From Streptococcus sp. CSL10205-OR2 (lineage in GTDB: Bacteria > Bacillota > Bacilli > Lactobacillales > Streptococcaceae), in contig NZ_JAOTIN010000015.1 in NCBI RefSeq assembly GCF_025660655.1, forward strand, positions 1 through 36,261: DNA of 36,261 nt, read 5' to 3'. A model generated the notes under the pieces. The model was not told where the DNA came from, did no database searches, and worked only from the letters and a program-made list of their open reading frames with translations. Below, piece after piece: positions 16,611-25,856 of this stretch; the stretch's first letter is position 1; every line of letters begins with the position of its first letter. Position numbers and translations under genes: made by a program.

Positions 16611-16726
16611 AAAAAGACCTGTTTTTTTCAAAACAAGTCTCGCTGTTTAAGATATGGCCGGAAATTTCTTTCGGATTGACGACCATATCACGGTTAAACC
16701 GTCTGCTACTCCCTTGATATCTTCTT
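16611..16726 (-). promoter_or_regulatory. yybP-ykoY (Mn2+-sensing) riboswitch with terminator
   Basis: The minus-strand leader of the ATPase gene contains the conserved GGGAGTAGC loop (16713-16705) and a hairpin ACGGTTTAACCGT (16702-16690). It also has a GATATGG/CCATATC helix (16683-16689 with 16651-16657) and the 3' GCGAGAC block. This ends in an expression platform: an 11-pair stem AGACTTGTTTT/AAAACAGGTCT (one G-U) followed by TTTTT (16640-16611). The 5' arm of the terminator shares the GAGAC of the aptamer, which fits Mn2+-induced antitermination. The matching pattern and the P-type ATPase downstream support the family call. Confidence 0.85.
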
Positions 16727-16755
16727 ATTATACAGGAATTTATCGTCAATAACAA
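16727..16755 (-). promoter_or_regulatory. Promoter of the riboswitch-ATPase transcript
   Basis: TTGTTA (16755-16750), 17 nt, TATAAT (16732-16727) on the minus strand, placing the start of transcription just before the riboswitch aptamer. Confidence 0.7.
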
Positions 16756-16767
16756 GTGACATGGTCT

Positions 16768-17160
16768 CTAATCAAACCAATTAAGCAATAATTGATAGGA
16801 AGCCAAAATATTATCTGTTTCAGGTTCAATTAATAAATCATAATGTAAAAAAATCTTCTTATGATGAACATCCATTTCTAAATGGTTAGTCTTGGTCACT
16901 AAGTTTTGTAATCCCATGGGTGTTGCAATTTTAGCATTGTCATAATTTTTTAAACGAAACCGCATCACAGAAGTTGGTGATGAAAAGCGACTCATTACTA
17001 ATTCATTTTCTTTATATTTAATAACGACTTTTTCTTTTTCATTATTAGAGTAACTAAAGTAGTGGGTATCGCCTTTTTTAACCCACTCAGCCTCATATTC
17101 TTCTGTGATAACATCAATTTGATTATCAATGGTTATAGTATTTTCTAATTTTATTTTCAT
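16768..17160 (-). CDS. DUF1934 family (calycin-like) protein
   Basis: A 130-residue soluble protein from the ATG at 17160, with AAGGA about 10 nt upstream; an in-frame start at 17199 has no ribosome site. Predicted mostly beta strands. The EEYEAEWVKKGDTHYFSY segment, the SSPTSVMRFR segment and the C-terminal ILASYQLLLN match the DUF1934 family, which resembles lipocalin-like beta barrels. No activity is established. It is divergent from the HD-domain gene. Confidence 0.75.
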   Translation of the reverse strand: MKIKLENTITIDNQIDVITEEYEAEWVKKGDTHYFSYSNNEKEKVVIKYKENELVMSRFSSPTSVMRFRLKNYDNAKIATPMGLQNLVTKTNHLEMDVHHKKIFLHYDLLIEPETDNILASYQLLLNWFD

Positions 17161-17272
17161 TTCATCAGTTTCCTTAGTTGTTGGATTTAATTGTATCAAT
17201 TTTAACTAAGCTTAGCAATGATAAAATCTTTATCTCTTTTACCGGTTAATTCTGGGAGAAGATTATTTTTTT

Positions 17273-17281
17273 TGCTATAAT
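17273..17281 (+). promoter_or_regulatory. Promoter of the HD phosphohydrolase gene, extended -10
   Basis: TGC-TATAAT with its last base 6 nt before the ATG at 17288. No -35 is apparent, but the extended -10 compensates. Transcription would start at or next to the ATG. Confidence 0.6.
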
Positions 17282-17287
17282 AAGCCT

Positions 17288-18532
17288 ATGATAGAAAAAA
17301 TATTTAGAGATCCTGTTCATAATGACATTATCGTTAAGGAACAGATTATTTATGATTTAATCAACACAAAAGAATTTCAACGATTACGTCGTATCAAACA
17401 GCTGGGAACAACTAGTTATACCTTTCATGGTGGTGAACATAGTCGTTTTTCTCACTGCCTTGGTGTCTATGATATTGCCAGACGAATGACAGAGCGTTTT
17501 AATGCTAATTATGAAACCATTTGGCACACAGAAGATACCCTTTTAACCATTGTATCAGCCTTACTTCATGATATTGGTCATGGTGCTTATTCCCATACCT
17601 TTGAAGGCTTATTTGGAACAGATCATGAAGAATTTACCCAAAAAATTGTGACCAGTCCTTCGACTGAAATTAATGCGGTGCTTCGCCAAGTATCAACAGA
17701 TTTTCCCGAAAAAGTGGCTAGTGTCATCAATCATACTTATCAAAATAAGCAAGTCGTACAACTCATTTCTAGCCAAATTGATGCCGATCGCATGGATTAT
17801 CTTCTAAGAGATTCTTATTTCACTGGTGCCAGCTATGGTGAATTTGATTTAACAAGGATTTTAAGCAGTATTGAGCCCACTGAAAATGGTATTATTTTTG
17901 ATGCAGGCGGTCTACATGCTGTTGAAGACTATATCATTAGTCGTTACCAAATGTATATGCAAGTTTACTTTCATCCTGCTAGCCGTGCCATGGAAGTCTT
18001 ACTTCAAAATCTTCTTAAAAGAGCAAAAGTTCTATACAAAGAACAAAAAGCATTTTTTGAAACCACATCACCTTATCTAATTCCTTTCTTGGAGCAACGT
18101 TTTACTCTTGATGATTATCTCAGTTTAGACGATGGTGTGATGAACACCTATTTCCAAAGCTGGATTAACTGTTCAGACTTTATTCTCTCAGATTTAGCCA
18201 ATCGTTTTGTCAATCGTAAAGTGTTCAAATCTATTACATTTGATAGTAAAGGACATACCAATATTGATAGATTAAAAGAAATGGTCAAAGAAGCTGGCTA
18301 TGATCCTGACTACTATACTGCTATTCATCGTAATTTTGATTTACCTTATGACATCTACCGTCCAGATGTTAAAAATCCAAGAACACAAATTGAGATTAAG
18401 CAACAAAATGGTGAAATTGTTGAACTATCAAAACTATCAACCTTAGTCGCAGCACTTTCAGGTACTATCCACGGTGATCAACGTTTTTATTTCCCTAAAG
18501 AAATGCTTGGTAAACCATTACCAATTTCATAA
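17288..18532 (+). CDS. HD-domain phosphohydrolase (YwfO/dNTPase-like)
   Basis: A 414-residue soluble protein. The HD metal site is seen as H51/H56 in EHSRFSH and His94-Asp95 in LLHDIGHGAYSHTFE, followed by QIDADRMDYLLRDSYFTG, a block shared by YwfO-type and dNTP triphosphohydrolase-like HD proteins. It probably hydrolyses nucleoside triphosphates. No Shine-Dalgarno is within reach, and the -10 ends 6 nt before the ATG, so translation is probably leaderless. A terminator hairpin follows at 18565. Confidence 0.85.
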   Translation: MIEKIFRDPVHNDIIVKEQIIYDLINTKEFQRLRRIKQLGTTSYTFHGGEHSRFSHCLGVYDIARRMTERFNANYETIWHTEDTLLTIVSALLHDIGHGAYSHTFEGLFGTDHEEFTQKIVTSPSTEINAVLRQVSTDFPEKVASVINHTYQNKQVVQLISSQIDADRMDYLLRDSYFTGASYGEFDLTRILSSIEPTENGIIFDAGGLHAVEDYIISRYQMYMQVYFHPASRAMEVLLQNLLKRAKVLYKEQKAFFETTSPYLIPFLEQRFTLDDYLSLDDGVMNTYFQSWINCSDFILSDLANRFVNRKVFKSITFDSKGHTNIDRLKEMVKEAGYDPDYYTAIHRNFDLPYDIYRPDVKNPRTQIEIKQQNGEIVELSKLSTLVAALSGTIHGDQRFYFPKEMLGKPLPIS

Positions 18533-18564
18533 AACATATCAATTATGAATGAACAAACTAAAAA

Positions 18565-18589
18565 AGAGGCTGGGTGTATCCTAGCCTCT
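18565..18589 (+). terminator. Hairpin terminator after the HD-domain gene
   Basis: AGAGGCTGGG/CCTAGCCTCT stem (one G-U) with a 5-nt loop. The downstream tract CAACTTTT is a poor U-run, so termination may be incomplete; an A-run on the left could serve the opposite strand. Confidence 0.65.
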
Positions 18590-18727
18590 CAACTTTTGAA
18601 ATTTGTTTTAAAAAAATAAGTGAGTCTAGTAACTAATAACATCTCTTTTTAAACTTTTTCTTTATCACCAGTAAAGATAACGAACTCGCTAGTTTTTATT
18701 TCTCTTTTTCTTCTATATAAGTCGTCC

Positions 18728-18756
18728 ATGACAAAAAAGCAGAATTTTAGTAATAT
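18728..18756 (+). promoter_or_regulatory. Tentative promoter of the cof-murM-murN operon
   Basis: ATGACA, 17 nt, TAATAT, 42 nt before the Cof-type gene. The -10 is weak; an overlapping TATAGT at 20-nt spacing is an alternative. Confidence 0.4.
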
Positions 18757-18797
18757 AGTAGTTAAGTATTTAACAATAAAACAAATTGGAGTGAACC

Positions 18798-19607
18798 ATG
18801 ACCATTAAACTAATCGCTATTGACATTGATGGCACATTAATCAACAATCAAAAAGAAATTACCAACGACGTCTATGACGCGATTCAAGATGCCAAACAAG
18901 CTGGTGTTAAAATTGTTATTACAACAGGAAGACCTATCGCTGGTGTGACACACCTATTAGAAAAACTTCGTCTTAAAGAAGAAGGTGACTACGTCATTAC
19001 TTTTAATGGTGGATTAGTGCAAGAAACACTGACTGAAAATGAACTGATTAAAGAAGGTCTTAGCTATAATGACTACCTAGATTTAGAATGGTTGAGTCGA
19101 AAATTAGGTGTTCACATGCATGCTATCACTAAAGATGGTATTTACACTGCTAATAAAAACATCGGAAAATATACTGTCCACGAAGCTACGCTGCTTAGCA
19201 TGCCAATTTTTTATCGCACACCAGAAGAGATGGCTAATAAAGATATCATCAAAATCATGTTTATTGACGAACCAGATATTTTAGATCAAGCTATTGCAAA
19301 TATTCCCGAGAGATTCCAAAAAAAATACGGTTTGGTTAAATCTCAACCCTTTTATCTAGAAGTAGTTAATAAAAAAGTAAGCAAAGGCAATGCTATTATC
19401 CATCTTGCTGAAACATTAGGGATTGATATGTCTGAAACAATGGCTATCGGTGATGAGGAAAATGATCGTGCAATGCTTGAGGTGGTTGCAAGTCCTGTTG
19501 TCATGGCAAATGGTAATCCAAATCTTAAAAAAATTGCCAAATACATTACAAAATCAAACGAAGAAAGTGGCGTTGCTTATGCCATACGCCAATGGGTATT
19601 AAAATAA
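18798..19607 (+). CDS. Cof-type HAD-IIB phosphatase
   Basis: A 269-residue cytoplasmic HAD-superfamily hydrolase. Motif I is DIDGTL with nucleophile Asp9 and acid/base Asp11. Motif II is TTGR, motif III the lysine in KVSKGNA, and motif IV GDEENDRAML. The cap lies between II and III, the Cof/YidA type that acts on sugar phosphates or similar. TTGGAGTG precedes the ATG. Its stop overlaps the murM start (TAATG), so it is cotranscribed with murM and murN. Whether it acts in the cell wall pathway is not known. Confidence 0.88.
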   Translation: MTIKLIAIDIDGTLINNQKEITNDVYDAIQDAKQAGVKIVITTGRPIAGVTHLLEKLRLKEEGDYVITFNGGLVQETLTENELIKEGLSYNDYLDLEWLSRKLGVHMHAITKDGIYTANKNIGKYTVHEATLLSMPIFYRTPEEMANKDIIKIMFIDEPDILDQAIANIPERFQKKYGLVKSQPFYLEVVNKKVSKGNAIIHLAETLGIDMSETMAIGDEENDRAMLEVVASPVVMANGNPNLKKIAKYITKSNEESGVAYAIRQWVLK

Positions 19608-20821
19608 TGTTAACCTATAAAATAGGATTATCTCCAAAAGAACATGATGATTTTGTCAAAAACAGTTCCCAAACTAATCTCTTACAAAGTAGTCAATGGG
19701 CCAAAGTAAAAGACAATTGGGATAACGATATTATTGGTTTCTACAATGATAAAAAATTAGTGGCTAGTGCTGCTATTTTAATCAAACAATTACCCCTTGG
19801 AATGACCATGTTATATATTCCAAGAGGTCCCGTAATGGACTATACTGACAAAGAATTGGTTCAATTTGTTATAGACTCTCTCAAAAAATATGGCAAAACT
19901 AAAAAAGCCCTCTTTATTAAATTTGACCCAGCCATCTTATTACGTCAACACCTTCTAGAGGAAGAGGGAAAAGACAATAAAGAAACTCTTGAAATTGTCT
20001 CAACACTTGAGCAAGCTGGTGCTTCATGGAGTGGTTGTACTATAAAAATTGAAGAAAGTATTCAACCTCGCTATCAAGCTAATGTCTATACACAAGAAAA
20101 CATTGAAGATAGCTTTCCAAAGCATACTAAAAGACTCCTAAAAAAAGCTAATAATCGTGGTGTTATTACCTATAGAGCTACCAAAAAAGATATCGACGCT
20201 TTTGCTGATGTTGTGGCTCAAACAGAAGAAAGAAAAGGTGTTGCTCTTCGTAATAAAGAGTATTTCAAAAAAATGATGACTATTTTTGGAGATGATGCCT
20301 ACTTACACCTAGCAAAAGTTAATTTAAAACAAGGTCTTTTGGATTATGAAGAACAGTTAAAAGACATTGAAACACAAATTGCTCAAACACAACCTCATCA
20401 AAAGAAACGTTTGAACAAATTAACAGAACAAAAAGAATCTGTTGCAAAATACGTTGCAGAATTTGGAGAATTTGTTAAAAAATACCCGGATGAATTAGTG
20501 ATTGCTGGCATTTTATCCATCCGTTTTGGAAATGTCATGGAAATGCTTTATGCTGGAATGAACGATGAATTCAAAAGCTTTTTCCCTCAATATACCCTTT
20601 ATCCTAAAGTTTTTAAAGATGCCTATCAAGATGGGATTATCTGGGCCAACATGGGAGGCATTGAAGGAACTTTAGACGATGGTTTAACAAAATTCAAGTC
20701 TAATTTTAATCCAATGATTGAAGAATATATTGGTGAATTTGATATTCCGGTTAACTCCGTTTTATATGGATTATCAAAAAAAGCCTACCAGATACGTAAA
20801 CAAATGAGGAGCAAGCATTAA
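19607..20821 (+). CDS. murM: FemX/FemAB-family peptidoglycan branching enzyme, MurM-like
   Basis: tRNA-dependent aminoacyl transferase that adds the first residue of the interpeptide branch to the lysine of lipid II. From ATG 19607 it has 404 residues. The N-terminal LLQSSQWAKVK and YIPRGPVMDY blocks are FemAB family; a coiled-coil arm rich in Gln, Glu and Lys spans about 239-285; and the second GNAT-like half contains MEMLYAGMNDEF. An in-frame ATG at 19592 lies inside the upstream gene and is less likely. Its stop overlaps the murN start by one base. Assignment as MurM rather than another FemX rests on order and context. Confidence 0.85.
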   Translation: MLTYKIGLSPKEHDDFVKNSSQTNLLQSSQWAKVKDNWDNDIIGFYNDKKLVASAAILIKQLPLGMTMLYIPRGPVMDYTDKELVQFVIDSLKKYGKTKKALFIKFDPAILLRQHLLEEEGKDNKETLEIVSTLEQAGASWSGCTIKIEESIQPRYQANVYTQENIEDSFPKHTKRLLKKANNRGVITYRATKKDIDAFADVVAQTEERKGVALRNKEYFKKMMTIFGDDAYLHLAKVNLKQGLLDYEEQLKDIETQIAQTQPHQKKRLNKLTEQKESVAKYVAEFGEFVKKYPDELVIAGILSIRFGNVMEMLYAGMNDEFKSFFPQYTLYPKVFKDAYQDGIIWANMGGIEGTLDDGLTKFKSNFNPMIEEYIGEFDIPVNSVLYGLSKKAYQIRKQMRSKH

Positions 20822-22050
20822 TGGCCTTTACCGAACTTACAAAAGAAGAATTTCTCACTCACATCAGATCCGTTCAGTACAAATCTTTTATGCAATCTGA
20901 AGAAATGGCTACACTCTTTAGAAAAAGAGGTTATGAGGTATCATATGTTGGCTTAAAAGTTGAAAAAGACATCAAAGTGTCTGCACTAGTCTATATGATG
21001 CCAATGACTGGTGGCCTTCATATGGAAATCAATAGTGGTCCTGTTTCTTCTGATACACGTTTTTTATCTGAATTTTATAAGGGATTAACAAGCTATGCCA
21101 AAGAAAAAGGGGCTCTTGAATTAATTGTAAAACCCTTTGATACCTATCAAACCTTTGATAGCGATGGTAAACCAACAAGTAAACCTAAAAAAGAATTGAT
21201 TGAAATACTCACCAATCTAGGTTATCATCATGATGGTTTGTTGACAGGCTATCCTGGTGGTGAACCCGACTGGCACTATGTGAAAGATTTGAAAACCATC
21301 ACTAGTGATCATTTGTTACAATCCTTTAGCAAAAAAGGCAAGCCACTTGTGAAAAAGGCAAAAACATTTGGTATCACTTTAAAAAAATTGAAACGTGACG
21401 AGTTGTCAATCTTTAAAGACATAACGGCATCTACTTCTGAAAAATATGGCAATGTTGATAAACCACTTGATTATTATGAAGATTTCTTTGATAGTTTTAA
21501 AGATAAGGCAGAGTTTATGATAGCTACTTTAAACTTCAATACTTATCTACAACATTTGAATCAAGATCAAGAAAAATTAAAGCAAAAAGTAGAACAGTTG
21601 CAACAACGTTTTGAAAAAACACCATCTACCAAAACACAAAACCAATTGTCTGAATTGCAGCAACAAATAGAAACATTTGATATCAGAAAAAAAGAAGCAC
21701 AGCAGTTTATCACAGAATACGGTGATCAAGAAGTTGTCTTAGCTGGAAGTCTTTTTATCTATACCAAACAAGAAGCAGTGTATCTCTTTAGTGGTTCCTA
21801 TGTGGCATTTAATAAGTTTTATGCACCAGCACTATTACAAGAATATGTTATGCTAGAAGCGATTAAAAAACAGATCCCACTTTATAATTTCCTTGGTATT
21901 ACTGGTGATTTTGCCCATGAAGATGGTATTTTACGTTTTAAGCAAAACTTTAATGGTTATATCACTCGTAAGATGGGAACTTTTAGATATTATCCTAGTC
22001 CATTTAAATTTAGACTACTGCAAGGAATTAAAAAGATTCTAGGCAGATAA
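20821..22050 (+). CDS. murN: FemX/FemAB-family peptidoglycan branching enzyme, MurN-like
   Basis: A 409-residue paralogue of the preceding protein, expected to add the second amino acid of the branch (Ala in pneumococcus and probably here). It has the SFMQSEEMATLF and NSGPVSSD N-terminal blocks, a coiled-coil arm about residues 240-305, and a C-terminal ALLQEYVMLEAIKK...NFLGITGDF region characteristic of FemA/B and MurN. GAGGAGC lies inside the end of murM, and the genes share TAATG. A perfect terminator follows. Confidence 0.86.
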   Translation: MAFTELTKEEFLTHIRSVQYKSFMQSEEMATLFRKRGYEVSYVGLKVEKDIKVSALVYMMPMTGGLHMEINSGPVSSDTRFLSEFYKGLTSYAKEKGALELIVKPFDTYQTFDSDGKPTSKPKKELIEILTNLGYHHDGLLTGYPGGEPDWHYVKDLKTITSDHLLQSFSKKGKPLVKKAKTFGITLKKLKRDELSIFKDITASTSEKYGNVDKPLDYYEDFFDSFKDKAEFMIATLNFNTYLQHLNQDQEKLKQKVEQLQQRFEKTPSTKTQNQLSELQQQIETFDIRKKEAQQFITEYGDQEVVLAGSLFIYTKQEAVYLFSGSYVAFNKFYAPALLQEYVMLEAIKKQIPLYNFLGITGDFAHEDGILRFKQNFNGYITRKMGTFRYYPSPFKFRLLQGIKKILGR

Positions 22051-22052
22051 AG

Positions 22053-22085
22053 AAAAAACACTTGTTTTAAAACAAGTGTTTTTTT
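22053..22085. terminator. Bidirectional terminator between murN and tpiA
   Basis: Near-perfect palindrome built on AACACTTGTTTT/AAAACAAGTGTT, with A-run and T-run flanks on both sides. It terminates murN (+) and tpiA (minus). Confidence 0.94.
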
Positions 22086-22098
22086 ATGATTCATTTGA

Positions 22099-22914
<816 letters not shown>

Positions 22915-22940
22915 TTAAAAGATTTATCTAGCAACAACAG

Positions 22941-22971
22941 AAAAAAGCCCTATCAAGATAGAGCTTTTTTT
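22941..22971 (-). terminator. tuf terminator
   Basis: AAAAAAGCCCTATC / GATAGAGCTTTTTT-type stem on either side of a short loop, with a T-run in the tuf direction. It lies about 43 nt beyond the tuf stop. Confidence 0.9.
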
Positions 22972-23014
22972 ATTTGTTGTCTGACAAATAATTGTTATCT
23001 GGGAACTTAATTTC

Positions 23015-24211
23015 TTAAGCTTCGATTTCTGAAACGATACCTGAACCAACAGTACGTCCACCCTCACGGATTGAGAATGTTGTACCTTGTTCTACGGCGA
23101 TTGGGTGAATCAATTCAACATCGATAGTCACGTTATCACCAGGCATAACCATTTCTGTACCTGCTGGAAGTTCAATTGAACCTGTTACGTCAGTTGTACG
23201 GAAGTAGAATTGTGGACGGTAGTTGTTAAAGAATGGAGTGTGACGTCCGCCTTCTTCTTTAGAAAGGATATACACTTCACCTTTAAATTTAGTGTGTGGG
23301 TTGATTGAACCTGGTTTAGAAATAACTTGTCCACGTTCAATTTCATCACGTTGGATACCACGAAGAAGAACACCTACGTTGTCTCCTGCAAGACCTTCGT
23401 CAAGTTGTTTACGGAACATTTCAACTCCAGTAACAACTGCTTTAGTTTTGTCTTCTTTAATACCAACGATTTCGATTTCATCGTTAACACGAACAGTACC
23501 ACGATCGATACGTCCTGATGCTACTGTACCACGTCCAGTGATTGAGAATACGTCCTCAACTGGAAGAAGAAGTGGTTTGTCAGTATCACGTTCTGGTTCT
23601 GGAATGTACTCATCAACAGTTTTCATCAATTCCATGATAACATCTTCTGCTGCTGAATCACCTTCAAGAGCTTTAAGAGCTGAACCTTGAATGACTGGAA
23701 GATCATCTCCTGGGAATCCATATTCTGACAATAGGTCACGGATTTCCATTTCAACTAATTCAAGCAATTCTTCATCATCAACAAGGTCTACTTTGTTCAT
23801 GAAAACAATAAGGTGTTTAACACCAACTTGGCGTGAAAGAAGGATATGCTCACGAGTTTGTGGCATTGGTCCATCAGTTGAAGCCACAACAAGAATAGCT
23901 CCGTCCATTTGAGCAGCACCAGTGATCATGTTTTTAACGTAGTCCGCGTGTCCTGGGGCATCAATATGCGCATAGTGACGAGACTCAGTTTCGTACTCAA
24001 CGTGTGCAGTATTGATAGTGATTCCGCGTTCGCGTTCTTCTGGAGCAGCATCAATAGAAGCATAGTCTTTAGGCTGGTTTACAGAACTAGGAAGACGGCG
24101 TGCAAGTACTGTTGTAATTGCTGCAGTTAGGGTAGTTTTACCATGGTCAACGTGTCCAATTGTACCAATGTTAACATGGGGTTTACTACGATCGTATTTT
24201 TCTTTTGCCAT
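23015..24211 (-). CDS. tuf: Elongation factor Tu
   Basis: GTPase that delivers aminoacyl-tRNA to the ribosome. The 398-residue protein has the P-loop GHVDHGKT at 19-26, the switch region [22 protein letters not shown] (G3), NKVD (G4) and the C-terminal [17 protein letters not shown]. The length is canonical. GGAGG precedes the ATG by about 11 nt. Codon use is extreme, which produces long spurious open frames on the opposite strand. A single tuf gene next to tpiA and ftsW is the usual streptococcal setting. Confidence 0.98.
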   Translation of the reverse strand: MAKEKYDRSKPHVNIGTIGHVDHGKTTLTAAITTVLARRLPSSVNQPKDYASIDAAPEERERGITINTAHVEYETESRHYAHIDAPGHADYVKNMITGAAQMDGAILVVASTDGPMPQTREHILLSRQVGVKHLIVFMNKVDLVDDEELLELVEMEIRDLLSEYGFPGDDLPVIQGSALKALEGDSAAEDVIMELMKTVDEYIPEPERDTDKPLLLPVEDVFSITGRGTVASGRIDRGTVRVNDEIEIVGIKEDKTKAVVTGVEMFRKQLDEGLAGDNVGVLLRGIQRDEIERGQVISKPGSINPHTKFKGEVYILSKEEGGRHTPFFNNYRPQFYFRTTDVTGSIELPAGTEMVMPGDNVTIDVELIHPIAVEQGTTFSIREGGRTVGSGIVSEIEA

Positions 24212-24280
24212 TTAGGAAAAGCCTCCAATAAAATATATTTTATAGATAGACTATATGAAACAGCCTAACTTTACCCTACT

Positions 24281-24308
24281 ATTTTAACAAATTACAGCGA
24301 AAAAGCAA
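24281..24308 (-). promoter_or_regulatory. tuf promoter
   Basis: Minus strand TTGCTT (24308-24303), 16 nt, TAAAAT (24286-24281), preceded by TGT to give an extended -10. The untranslated leader is about 60 nt. Confidence 0.65.
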
Positions 24309-24336
24309 GCCTTTTATGACTCTTTTGCCAATTTCT

Positions 24337-25317
24337 TTATTTTGTTAGCTGATGATAAGGTCTTATTTCGACAGTTTGACCAATATTAGATGCATAAATC
24401 CATTCTTTATTTTTCAATGCTTCAAAATTTTCTGCCTGTCCCGTTAAAATAACACCTGAAAATTTAGCACTTTTACTATCAGGATTATTATTAATAAAAC
24501 TTAGAACATCTTCTTTTATTTCAAATTGACCATTTTCCCAACCATAACTACTTTCAATCCATTGATTATCAAGTGCTGATTGTAGATTTTTGATAAAAAC
24601 ATCATAATTACTATCAAAATCAACCCCATCTGAAGATCGATTAGGGTCTTCATATAATTTCATTCCATATAAATCACTTGGATAAAAATCAACCGTATCA
24701 AAATCACTTGTTGTTCCAATCCAATACCAATTAATCATTAAATTATCAGGAATCATGTTTCTTATTTCATCTAAAGTATAAGGTTTATCAAAGGTGACAG
24801 CAATCTCAACTGCTTGTCCTTTCAAATCTGGTACAAAAGTAATATCTTGAGTCAGTTGATTATAACTATTTTCATTGTAATTGAAGTTAACGTTATAAAA
24901 ATGAGGAAATTTATAATGACTAGCATGGGTATAACTTGACTGGCCATCATCTCCTTCTAATAAGTATTCACCATTATCGACATCACGGTTTCCGTTTAAT
25001 GAATAGTATCCTTGGTAAGGTTCAAAAGGAACTTCAATACCATCTATATTCTTATAACGATGTGATTCAAAAATACCTGTAAATTGGCTGGTGGCATAAA
25101 AATGCCAATTGCTATAAGAAATATTAGGATAAGCGATTTCCGAAAGAAGCAGATATCTATCCTTTATCTCCTCACCATGTTTTTTAGTCAGTTCATTCAA
25201 TCCTTTATACCCTAAAAATAATAGAACAAATACTATCAAAACACTGGCAGTAACTGTTTTAATAAGCTGCTTTCTTTTATTTTTTTGAGCAATTTTTTCA
25301 AAAATGTTTATTTCCAT
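24337..25317 (-). CDS. Membrane-anchored sigma factor regulator (anti-sigma)
   Basis: A 326-residue protein with a short basic cytoplasmic N-terminus, one membrane segment at about 19-37, and a large extracellular domain rich in Tyr, Asn and Asp. The arrangement fits the sigma-factor-regulator N- and C-terminal domain proteins (as in B. subtilis YhdL-type regulators), which hold an ECF sigma factor at the membrane. The domain match is from pattern and context, not search. The ATG overlaps the sigma gene by 20 nt, with AAAGGA upstream. No terminator is visible between it and tuf. The signal it senses is unknown. Confidence 0.72.
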   Translation of the reverse strand: MEINIFEKIAQKNKRKQLIKTVTASVLIVFVLLFLGYKGLNELTKKHGEEIKDRYLLLSEIAYPNISYSNWHFYATSQFTGIFESHRYKNIDGIEVPFEPYQGYYSLNGNRDVDNGEYLLEGDDGQSSYTHASHYKFPHFYNVNFNYNENSYNQLTQDITFVPDLKGQAVEIAVTFDKPYTLDEIRNMIPDNLMINWYWIGTTSDFDTVDFYPSDLYGMKLYEDPNRSSDGVDFDSNYDVFIKNLQSALDNQWIESSYGWENGQFEIKEDVLSFINNNPDSKSAKFSGVILTGQAENFEALKNKEWIYASNIGQTVEIRPYHQLTK

Positions 25318-25810
25318 CGTTATATCCTTTCTGAAGTAATAATGTTTTCAATTCTTGTCTTCCTCGGTACAAATTTGTTTTGACTTGTGATTGACTCATA
25401 CCAAGAAGCTTTGCTGTTTCTTTAATAGTAAATCCTTGAAAGTAATAACAATCTAAAACCAGTTGATAGCGTTCACTCAGTTCTTCAATGGCTTCATATA
25501 AGTAGGAATAACTATCATCATCATATTTTAGCCAATCTTTTTCATTGAAAAATGATTTTTGAATCAGCTCATGGTACTTTTTATCTCGTCTATAGCGATC
25601 AATATATAACCTAATCGCTGAGCGATAAAACCAAGAACGCAATTTATCAAGAGGGAGGATAATCTCGCTTTCCAGTAACTTCACTAAAATGTCTTGGGTA
25701 ATATCAAGGCTGTCTTCTTTTGAAATAGTTGACTTTCTTAAATAAAAACTAACTTCTTGAGCTATTTTTACCAATTCAGTCTCATAAGCATCTAGTTTAA
25801 TTATCCCCAC
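25298..25810 (-). CDS. ECF-type sigma-70 family RNA polymerase sigma factor
   Basis: A 170-residue protein with region 2 at about 15-80 (EDSLDITQDILVKLLE, then LRSWFYRSAIRLYIDRYRRD) and region 4 at about 105-158 (LSERYQLVLDCYY, then a helix-turn-helix FTIKETAKLLGMSQSQVKTN). Region 3 is absent, as in ECF sigmas. It is paired with the membrane regulator downstream. The only fitting ordinary start is GTG at 25810, but the G-rich Shine-Dalgarno directly abuts it; a non-standard start at 25804 or 25801 would have better spacing. An ECF-like promoter sits just upstream, suggesting autoregulation. Confidence 0.85.
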   Translation of the reverse strand: MGIIKLDAYETELVKIAQEVSFYLRKSTISKEDSLDITQDILVKLLESEIILPLDKLRSWFYRSAIRLYIDRYRRDKKYHELIQKSFFNEKDWLKYDDDSYSYLYEAIEELSERYQLVLDCYYFQGFTIKETAKLLGMSQSQVKTNLYRGRQELKTLLLQKGYNDGNKHF

Positions 25811-25824
25811 CCCCTTTCACTAAT

Positions 25825-25853
25825 ATAACGAATAAGATGATTAAAAGGTTACA
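25825..25853 (-). promoter_or_regulatory. ECF-type (autoregulatory) promoter of the sigma operon
   Basis: Minus strand TGTAACCTTTT begins at 25853, and CGTTAT lies at 25830-25825, with 17 nt between TGTAAC and CGTTAT. This resembles the xGxAAC...CGTxTA architecture of Bacillus ECF promoters rather than a sigma-A promoter, and no sigma-A -10 fits as well. Confidence 0.65.
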
Positions 25854-25856
25854 AAA

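Noticed and set aside
16780..17160. DUF1934 gene as part of the riboswitch regulon
   Set aside because: It is on the same strand but upstream of the riboswitch promoter, so it is not controlled by the Mn2+ aptamer.
23292..24130. Several long plus-strand open frames opposite tuf
   Set aside because: They are antisense shadows of the highly codon-biased tuf gene, rich in Ser, Thr and Arg, with no ribosome sites and no recognisable domains.
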